The position numbers were made by a program, and so were the translations under genes. Shown one piece after another: positions 8,365-14,521 of a stretch of DNA of 64,000 bases. Each line of letters opens with the position of its first letter. The stretch's first letter is position 1. The stretch is from a virus: IMG/VR virus record IMGVR_UViG_3300031772_000016, positions 1 through 64,000 of that record; one strand, 5' to 3'. Under the pieces are notes generated by a model, which did not search any database, was not told the origin of the DNA, and saw only the letters and a program-made list of their open reading frames with translations.

Positions 8365-8377
8365 GGAGTAAACGATA

Positions 8378-8935
8378 ATGCCTGGAATCTATCCTAATCC
8401 ATCTGCGGCTGCTGAGAGCTTCAAGGTAGGGGACCAAGTAAAGTGGTTCATCCCTGGTAAAGAAGCGTCTGCAGAAGTGGGTGTAGTGACGCAGGTATGC
8501 CCGGGCATTAATAAGGTCTGGGTCGAGTTTCAGAATGGTGGTAACCAGCAGAGAGATCCGTCGGAGCTCTTGATGGTTACCCCATTCACAGGCCAGTCCC
8601 CTGTCACAGAAGACACTGGCTATAGCAGCTACTCCAAGAGTATCTCGGACAAGAGCTACGGGACTCCTGGGGACGCTGTCCTAAAGCTGGCTCATAAACT
8701 GGTGTCTAAAGAGATCCCAGAGAATGTGAAACTGGCTGGTATGGCTACCAAGGTCGCTAGCAGCTTCGCTAGTACCGTGGTGGACAAGCTGGCTAGTGAT
8801 GTCGTAGCATGCGTGGAGAAAGGCATGACAGACATCCAGGCCTATCAGAGTCTGTATCCTCAGTACGAGAACATGTGTTCGGATGGATTCATGCGTACAG
8901 CTATCAGTAAGATTTACGCAGTCAAGAAAGCCTAA
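8378..8935 (+). CDS. hypothetical head-region protein with SH3-like N-terminus
   Basis: 185 residues with ribosome site AGGAG. The N-terminal ~60 residues look like a small beta-barrel of the KOW/SH3 kind (FKVGDQVKWFIPGKEASAEV, VGVVTQVCPGINKVWVEFQ). After a polar linker, the C-terminal ~90 residues are helical (AVLKLAHKLVSKEIPENVKL). No catalytic motif. Encoded between the knuckle protein and the putative prohead protease, so probably a head component. Confidence 0.55.
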   Translation: MPGIYPNPSAAAESFKVGDQVKWFIPGKEASAEVGVVTQVCPGINKVWVEFQNGGNQQRDPSELLMVTPFTGQSPVTEDTGYSSYSKSISDKSYGTPGDAVLKLAHKLVSKEIPENVKLAGMATKVASSFASTVVDKLASDVVACVEKGMTDIQAYQSLYPQYENMCSDGFMRTAISKIYAVKKA

Positions 8936-8947
8936 AGGACCGACACA

Positions 8948-10594
8948 ATGGCCCTATTGAAATTTGGACACGCTGCTGTAGCTACACCCATGGTATGCCC
9001 CGGTAAATGGATAGACAAAAAGGTCGTCCCAGGACGTATCAAGTTGGCTAAAGATGTCATAGCTAAGTATGACCCATCTAAATGGTTGCTGTCGCACTGC
9101 TCGATCATGGCTTCTGTAGATGTAGATCAGGCTGACCCCAAAGACCCCAAGAGCGACTACCTGATCAAGCCTGAGTACTCCATTTTCGTGAACAATAACG
9201 GTGATAGCTGGGAGAGAGAACTCCTCAGGAAAGCGTCTAAGACTTTCCTGGGTGCTGATAATTTCTGCGAACACGTGCAGCTAGAAGCCTTGTCAAAAGG
9301 TAAAGTAATCGATGTAGCGTTGAGAGACGTACCTTTTACTAAAGACAAAGATGGCAAGGACCTCACGACTCTTTATGTAGACATTCTTATAGCTACCGAT
9401 AGGAAGCATAAAGATTTAGTTGATAAGATAGGGTCTGGTGAATACGCCGCTGTCAGCATGGGCTGTTCCATAATGTACAGTATATGCTCTCAGTGTGGAC
9501 GAAAGATAGAAGATGAGACTCAAGCGTGCAAGCATATACGCTATTTCAAGAATAACTCTTTTTATGATGAGAATGGTGTAAAGCGTGTAGTCGCAGAGAT
9601 ATGTGGACATAGGGACGACCCGGATAGCTGTAAGTTTATAGATGCCAGCTGGGTCCGTAAGCCTGCGTTTGAGGGTGCTGTCCTGAGGAACATCCTCAAC
9701 ATGGGAGATTCTGCATCACAGGATGTGAGCGAGAAGATCCAGAAAGCTATAGCGTTCCCATCGTTTGAGTATGCTCCTGGCATGTATCTGAAAGCAGCAT
9801 CTGAGGCTGCTCGCTCTGTGGTAAATGAGATACAGGCAGCAGGTGAAGAAGCTCCTCCTCCCGCCCCTCCCAAAGATGATATAGGATTCCCTGAGGCTCC
9901 AGCGGATGCTGAGAAGCCTTTAGAGGTGGATACGCCCCCGCCTGCAGAGGGTGCTCCCGCAGAAGCCCCGCCTACCGAGGCTCCTCCCGCAGAAGCTCCT
10001 GCTGAAGCTCCTCCCGCAGCCCCAGGATCGTTGGGAGATCAGATGGGAGTCCCCGGCGGTGCTCCTCCTGCACCAGAACCTCAGATAGCAGAGCCTAAGG
10101 GTGATGCTACTGTAGCTGAGGTGAAGGATATGGTAAAGAAACAACTCCTAAATCAGATACGCAGGGAGTTGTTGAAGGAGCAGGCTACGGAGCAGGGTGA
10201 CAGCGGTCGTCCTACTGAGATGGAGAATGCGTCAAACAGCTCTTTGGTGAAACAGGCTGGATTGAGCAAAGTGGTTCTGGCTTCGAAAAAGACAGGTAAC
10301 GATAGACTATACAACGGTCTCATGATCCTGTCTAGTTTGAAGAGTTGGAACCAATTCAAGAAATACGGATATAGTCGTGAGGATGTGTTAGGCCTGCTAC
10401 ATTACGTAGATAAGCATGCATCTAAAGATCCTGTAGGTGTGGACGCCGTGAAAGCGCTAGCTAAAGTAAAGATAGGGTCTGGAGGTCTCGTACCTTTATT
10501 CACTGAAATAATAGTAGAGACTGGTAGAAGACCTCGAAAAGTGGAAGCTAGCAAAATAGCGTCCTGGGCCAAAATCCTTCGATATTTCGAATGA
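8948..10594 (+). CDS. probable prohead maturation protease / head core protein
   Basis: 548 residues in three parts. Residues 1-250 look like a capsid maturation protease of large myoviruses: LLSHCSIMASVDVDQ near residue 50, then GEYAAVSMGCSIMYSICSQC (about 161-180) and CKHIRYF. The VSMGC-plus-cysteine pattern with a downstream C-x-H is typical of these proteins. Residues about 295-390 form a proline/alanine/glutamate linker (PPAEAPPTEAPPAEAP type). The C-terminal ~150 residues are helical. The catalytic serine and histidine cannot be assigned with certainty by eye. The position directly before a scaffold-like gene and the capsid genes supports a role in head assembly. Confidence 0.55.
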   Translation: MALLKFGHAAVATPMVCPGKWIDKKVVPGRIKLAKDVIAKYDPSKWLLSHCSIMASVDVDQADPKDPKSDYLIKPEYSIFVNNNGDSWERELLRKASKTFLGADNFCEHVQLEALSKGKVIDVALRDVPFTKDKDGKDLTTLYVDILIATDRKHKDLVDKIGSGEYAAVSMGCSIMYSICSQCGRKIEDETQACKHIRYFKNNSFYDENGVKRVVAEICGHRDDPDSCKFIDASWVRKPAFEGAVLRNILNMGDSASQDVSEKIQKAIAFPSFEYAPGMYLKAASEAARSVVNEIQAAGEEAPPPAPPKDDIGFPEAPADAEKPLEVDTPPPAEGAPAEAPPTEAPPAEAPAEAPPAAPGSLGDQMGVPGGAPPAPEPQIAEPKGDATVAEVKDMVKKQLLNQIRRELLKEQATEQGDSGRPTEMENASNSSLVKQAGLSKVVLASKKTGNDRLYNGLMILSSLKSWNQFKKYGYSREDVLGLLHYVDKHASKDPVGVDAVKALAKVKIGSGGLVPLFTEIIVETGRRPRKVEASKIASWAKILRYFE

Positions 10595-10613
10595 TTTCGA
10601 CCTACTTTCATAA

Positions 10614-10626
10614 TAACCTATTAATA
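10614..10626 (+). promoter_or_regulatory. phage promoter-like motif TAACCTATTAATA
   Basis: Variant of the TAnTCTnnTAATA family in an AT-rich 110-nt gap, 80 nt before the start at 10706; an identical 13-mer occurs at 52561. Confidence 0.6.
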
Positions 10627-10705
10627 TATAAAATTAGTGTGAAATAGAATATCGGTTAATTAGCGATTATATCCTAATTAATAATCTTTCACGAGGAGGA
10701 CCGAA

Positions 10706-11668
10706 ATGTCAAGAGAACGCCTTACGACACGGGTAGCAGGAGAGACAAAGGCAATCGATAATGATGTCTTTGCTCAGAACAATCCAGAGCATACCTCCAA
10801 TGATCCTAAGATCGGTGAGTATGCGATTAACTCGACATTTGGTGAAGATGTGAATACGGCCAATCCGGCAGCCGACGATCACAAGCGTGAAAGTACTGGT
10901 CACGCTCCTCTCATCGACAAGCACGCTGCTGCTGAAGCTGTGGCGTCCGCCAGAGTGCTCGAAGCGAAGGCAGTAAAGTGTATCATCGCTGCTCAGCGTA
11001 TCCTCCCGGGTGCTGCTGAGGAGATGATTGAGAAGCAGGCTGCGATTTTCATGCATCTGCCTGAGGAAGGTCTGAACGCTACTCTGTCGAACCAGGAATC
11101 CCTCGCAAAGATGATCTCCAAGCAGGCTTCTGAGACTTCTGAAGAGGCTAAAGCTGAGGGTGAAACTGTGAAGCAGGAAGAAGCTGAGAAGAAGTGCAAT
11201 AAGGAAGATGAGCAGAAGAAGGAAGCCGCTAAGAAGGTTATGGATGATAAGAAGAAGAAGCTTGAGGATCTGAAAAAGGAAGCAGCTGACCTCGAGACTG
11301 AGCTTACCGCTGGTAAGAAAGATGAGAAGGTAGTAGAAGAAGAGGACAAGACTGCTGCTGTAAAGAAAGATGAGAAGGTAGTAGAAGAAGAGGACAAGAC
11401 TGCTGCCGTTAAGAAAGATGAGAAGGTAGTAGAAGAAGAGGATAAGACAGCTGCCGTTAAGAAAGATGAGAAGGTAGAAGAAGAGAAGGAAGAGGTTGAG
11501 GCTTCTGACGGTACGCTCCTCGACCAGATCTTTGGTGAAGTGACTGCTTCCGAAAACAAGAAGGGCGCTGCAAAGCTCTCTGGTATGGTGAAGAAGCAGG
11601 CTTCTGAGCAGGTCAGTGATCTGCAGGGTCTGTGGGCGACAGATCCTGACGTGAGCAACATGTTCTAA
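10706..11668 (+). CDS. scaffold-like head protein with 16-residue tandem repeats
   Basis: 320 residues with ribosome site GAGGAGG. The middle is a long lysine/glutamate coiled coil (KKLEDLKKEAADLETELTAG). It is followed by three full copies and one partial copy of KKDEKVVEEEDKTAAV (nt 11315-11476, 48-nt period). The C-terminus (LDQIFGEV ... LQGLWATDPDVSNMF) is globular. Such charged helical proteins directly upstream of capsid genes commonly serve as scaffolds or core proteins; I infer this from composition and position only. Confidence 0.55.
   Translation: MSRERLTTRVAGETKAIDNDVFAQNNPEHTSNDPKIGEYAINSTFGEDVNTANPAADDHKRESTGHAPLIDKHAAAEAVASARVLEAKAVKCIIAAQRILPGAAEEMIEKQAAIFMHLPEEGLNATLSNQESLAKMISKQASETSEEAKAEGETVKQEEAEKKCNKEDEQKKEAAKKVMDDKKKKLEDLKKEAADLETELTAGKKDEKVVEEEDKTAAVKKDEKVVEEEDKTAAVKKDEKVVEEEDKTAAVKKDEKVEEEKEEVEASDGTLLDQIFGEVTASENKKGAAKLSGMVKKQASEQVSDLQGLWATDPDVSNMF
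11315..11476 (+). repeat. 48-bp in-frame tandem repeat
   Basis: Units at 11315-11362, 11363-11410, 11411-11458 and a partial 18-nt unit to 11476. They are almost identical at the nucleotide level, so the expansion is recent. The protein unit is 16 residues, KKDEKVVEEEDKTAAV. Confidence 0.9.
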
Positions 11669-11674
11669 TTGGCT

Positions 11675-11704
11675 GGTGGAGAGAAATCTCCACCGTCTTT
11701 TTCT
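11675..11704 (+). terminator. rho-independent terminator
   Basis: Stem GGTGGAGA / TCTCCACC with a GAAA loop, followed by a T-rich tract (GTCTTTTTCT). Placed between the scaffold-like gene and the decoration-type gene; may attenuate rather than fully stop transcription, since no new promoter motif follows. Confidence 0.75.
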
Positions 11705-11775
11705 AAATTGTTTTTTGGTCCAGTAACCCGCTCCATGGTGGAGATTGGGTAAGAAACATTCAAGGGAGGTTTAAC

Positions 11776-12321
11776 ATGATCGGTGAAGCAAGTGGTCTCG
11801 CTCCTGACAGAGGCCTAAACATCCTCTACCGCGTCTCGATGAACTCGTTGATGAATCTGACCGACACAGATCTGACCCAGAACAACTATTCGTCCGCTCA
11901 GCAGACGGCCAATACCCGTTTGAGCGCGAATACTCCGAAGGGTCTCCTGGCTGGTTCGATCGTCAAGGCAGGTTCGGTTGCAGGTACCGTGGTCGCCTGC
12001 GATGCTACCAGCAACCCGCTCGGCGTCGTGATCAACAATGCAGTGGGATATCCGTTCGAGAGTTCGTCTGGCGTAGCCAGCGGAAAGTGCCCGTACCTCC
12101 ATGGTTCTGGTACCGTGTTCTCGACAGATCTGTACGAGACGGCAGAAGTCGGCGGCGCAGCGCTTACCATCGCTTACGCAGCTGGTCTTCCTCTGTACAG
12201 CTCGGTCAACGGTCTGCTTACGACTGTTGCTGCTGGAACCGCTGTCTCAATTATCGTTGGTATCGTCCTAATCGCTCCGTCTGCTTCGGATCCGTTCATG
12301 GTAGTTCAGATGAGGATCTAA
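11776..12321 (+). CDS. capsid decoration / head-stabilising type protein
   Basis: 181 residues with ribosome site GGGAGG. Small, glycine/alanine/valine-rich beta protein with patterns such as PKGLLAGSIVKAGSVAGTVV, NPLGVVINNAVGYPF and TAVSIIVGIVLIAP, seen in proteins that modify or cement HK97-type capsids or form head fibres. Encoded 73 nt before the major capsid gene. The hydrophobic stretch near the C-terminus is probably a buried strand, not a membrane anchor. The exact family is not certain. Confidence 0.6.
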   Translation: MIGEASGLAPDRGLNILYRVSMNSLMNLTDTDLTQNNYSSAQQTANTRLSANTPKGLLAGSIVKAGSVAGTVVACDATSNPLGVVINNAVGYPFESSSGVASGKCPYLHGSGTVFSTDLYETAEVGGAALTIAYAAGLPLYSSVNGLLTTVAAGTAVSIIVGIVLIAPSASDPFMVVQMRI

Positions 12322-12394
12322 ATAATGCTTGTGGGCGCTCAGATTGGAAATTCATCCGCTGAGTGCTCTTAGCAAAACCAATAGGAGGTTCTGT

Positions 12395-14321
12395 ATGGAA
12401 GGTCAGATTAGCAATGAACTGAAACAGCAGATCATTGGTGAGTACATCAAGACTGCTGCTGGCAGGCAGAAGCTTGCCGCGTCCATTAACTAAGCTGGAT
12501 GGTGGACGTAAAATCCGGTAAATTGCTGGAAAATGCACTATAGGAGTTGATTGGCAATGAGTAGCTGGGCATCTAAATACATACAATGCGTTAAGTGCGG
12601 AACGGTGGACGTCCCGCATGAGGCTAAGGGTATGTGTACAAGGTGCTATGATAATTTACGGTATTGTAATGAAGTCAAAGCTGAAAGAAACTACACCTGT
12701 ACTAACTGTGGTAAGGTATTTTCTATTTCTCGTAGAGGAAAAAGGGCATATACTTTTTGTTCTCGATCTTGTAAGACCATTTTTCAAAGAGATGGTTTTA
12801 AAAGTAAAGAGGAAATTAGTGATGCTGTCCTTAACGTAATAAAATCAGAAAAAAGGTATCTTACCACAGAAGACGTTAGAAAGAAAGTAGGGGTTACTTC
12901 TCGAACATTGGGTAGATTTGGTATATCTATTGTTGCTCTTAATGAGCAACTTGGATACAAATCTAAAAAAGTTTTCGAGGATCGTGTAGCTGTAATACTT
13001 TCTAAGGTGTATCCTGATTTGGTACGGGAGAAAAAATTTCCTGGATGTTTATCTCCTCGTGGTTTTTCTCTACGCTTTGATTTTTACAGTGAGGCTCAAA
13101 AAATTCTGATTGAAGCTGATGGAATCCATCATTATTGTGGCCCCTATCATTCTGAAGAGATAGTTGTCAGAGATGGGATAAAAAATATGTGGGCTTCTGA
13201 TAATGGATTTCCTCTAATTAGAATACCGTATAAGAGATCTTTTTCAGATGATTATGTTTTAAGTTATCTCAACAAATGCCAATCTGATTCTATAGTGGAC
13301 AATCAGCAGCCTAGCCTTGAGGGAAACCTCTCGGAAGGTTCAACGACTGAGGAAAGTCTAAACTCTTCTGTAGAAGAGCATGACGGTAACTCCTACTGCA
13401 GTCTGGCGACGGACTGCGGCATGCCGGAAACCAACGAACTTGTTGGTTGTGATACAGTCTGAACTCGTGGGTAACTACGAGAGGTAAGTTGAAAGACTTA
13501 TCCGCTTCTGATAAGAAGTAGTAACAAATTGGATCCAGCCTCTACGCTCGCGTAGAGATTACACGTCCGTCGCACGTAAGGCGTTCCTCGTAGAGCAGCT
13601 GCCCGATGGCGCACTGCCCATCTACGATAAGGACCCCAACGTGACTGCGTTCGTGGTTGGCGAAGAGGGTGAGAACATCCTCGCGATCACCAAGCCCCGC
13701 CGTGTGATTTTCCCCCTGTTCGAGATCGCCTCGAACCCGGAGATCCCTCTCACACAGGTCAAAGAGCGTCGGTTCGACTTGATCGAGCGTGCTCAGGACC
13801 TTGCGAAGGCTCAGATCCAGGCTGCTGAGGATGCCCGTGCATTTGACGTCATGGACGCAGTTTCCCAGAATGGTTTCGACAACCTGGGTTCTGCTTACGT
13901 GAACGCTCAGGTGAACGCGATTGCTCCTCTCACTCCTCCGAACCTGATCGATGCGTTTGCTCGTATCGAGACACACGATCTGAGAGTGGCTAGAGTGTTC
14001 ATGAATGCCCTTGATTTTGCTGACCTCAGAAAATGGGGACGGGACGTTTTTGACATCGAGAGCCAGGCTCAGATTCTCAAGACTGGTTTGATGGGCTCCG
14101 TGTGGGGCGCTCAGATCATCGTCTCGAGAAAGGTCACTCCGGGCTATGCGTACGTTTGCGCAGAGCCTGAGTTCTTCGGCAGGATTCCGGTGAGGACCGA
14201 ACTAACAGTACTCTCAGCAGACGATCCCAAGGCAAGAAGGATCGGATTTAGCGTCTTTGAAAATCTCGGGATCGGTTGCCACAATCCGTTGGCGATCACC
14301 AGAGTTAAGATTGCTCGCTAA
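12395..14321 (+). CDS. major capsid protein, interrupted by a group I intron (join 12395-12486, 13532-14321)
   Basis: Exon 1 (start with AGGAGG about 7 nt upstream) encodes MEGQISNELKQQIIGEYIKT to AAS. Exon 2 continues IQPLRSRRDYTSVARKAF and LPDGALPIYDKDPNVTAFVV. Joining 92 + 790 nt gives 293 residues in one frame, with an ATG codon formed across the junction. Without splicing, exon 1 stops at 12493 and yields 32 residues. The protein resembles HK97-fold major capsid proteins of large phages (IFPLFEIASNPEIPLTQVKE, PGYAYVCAEPEFFGRIPVRT). It is followed by a strong terminator and then by a LAGLIDADG-methyltransferase gene, so this essential gene carries one homing element inside and another immediately behind it. 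Confidence 0.85.
12487..13531 (+). ncRNA. group I self-splicing intron
   Basis: The boundaries come from base pairing. Exon end GTCCAT (12481-12486) pairs with the guide GTGGAC (12502-12507), giving P1 with the expected U-G pair at the 5' splice site. GGAT (12497-12500) pairs with ATCC of exon 2 (13533-13536) as P10. The last intron base is G (13531). A core resembling P7 is visible: GACT (13345-13348, inside GTTCAACGACTGA) pairs with AGTC (13456-13459, inside GATACAGTC). The endonuclease frame runs through the core. Length 1045 nt. Subgroup not assigned. Confidence 0.9.
12557..13462 (+). CDS. intron-encoded homing endonuclease, Vsr/EDxHD-like
   Basis: 301 residues from ATG 12557 (GGAG 10 nt upstream; a TTG at 12551 is also possible). 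The N-terminus has two zinc-finger-like units (CVKCGTVDVPHEAKGMCTRC and CTNCGKVFSISRRGKRAYTF-CSRSC) that probably bind DNA. An HTH-like linker follows (LTTEDVRKKVGVTSRTLGRF). The nuclease domain has EDRVAVILSKVYPDLV, LRFDFYS and ILIEADGIHHY, the acidic and histidine spacing of the Vsr-like EDxHD homing enzymes known from phage introns. The last ~55 codons are also the 3' catalytic core of the intron and probably not needed for nuclease activity. Codon use is visibly more AT-rich than the capsid exons. Confidence 0.8.
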   Translation: MSSWASKYIQCVKCGTVDVPHEAKGMCTRCYDNLRYCNEVKAERNYTCTNCGKVFSISRRGKRAYTFCSRSCKTIFQRDGFKSKEEISDAVLNVIKSEKRYLTTEDVRKKVGVTSRTLGRFGISIVALNEQLGYKSKKVFEDRVAVILSKVYPDLVREKKFPGCLSPRGFSLRFDFYSEAQKILIEADGIHHYCGPYHSEEIVVRDGIKNMWASDNGFPLIRIPYKRSFSDDYVLSYLNKCQSDSIVDNQQPSLEGNLSEGSTTEESLNSSVEEHDGNSYCSLATDCGMPETNELVGCDTV

Positions 14322-14343
14322 GTTTTAGCTAAGTCGTTGGTCT

Positions 14344-14374
14344 AAAGGCCGCCTATGAATAGGCGGCCTTTTTT
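14344..14374 (+). terminator. rho-independent terminator after the capsid gene
   Basis: AAAGGCCGCCTA / TAGGCGGCCTTT stem with a GAA-type loop and a run of six T. Strong; isolates the capsid operon from the following accessory block. Confidence 0.93.
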
Positions 14375-14485
14375 ATGCTTGCACTGCGTATAAGTACCTA
14401 TCTATTTCTTGTTGATAGATTCCCATAAAATAGCCTGCCAACATGGGTAGCGATCTCTCATCAGCAAGGTTTTTTGCATTTTTAC

Positions 14486-14514
14486 TGGACTCTTGGAGGA
14501 AAGTATAGTATATT
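14486..14514 (+). promoter_or_regulatory. sigma70-like promoter for the LAGLIDADG-methyltransferase gene
   Basis: TGGACT (14486-14491), 17-nt spacer, TATATT (14509-14514). An overlapping alternative is TTTACT (14481)-N17-TATAGT (14504). Transcription would start next to the ATG at 14522, so the mRNA would be nearly leaderless. The paralogous gene at 36630 has TTGACT-N17-TATATT at the equivalent place. Confidence 0.55.
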
Positions 14515-14521
14515 ACGAGGT

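Noticed and set aside
10993-11661. Long minus-strand frame opposite the scaffold-like gene
   Set aside because: Serine-rich mirror of the K/E tandem repeats; no ribosome site or promoter.
12487-13532. Splice junction one base later (ATT then ATC)
   Set aside because: Frame would also hold, but P1 pairing places the U-G pair at 12486, and the resulting ATG codon keeps P10 pairing in place.
14504-14509. TATAGT with TTTACT as the only promoter of the 14522 gene
   Set aside because: Spacing is also 17, but the overlapping TGGACT-N17-TATATT matches the paralogue's promoter better; kept as an alternative only.
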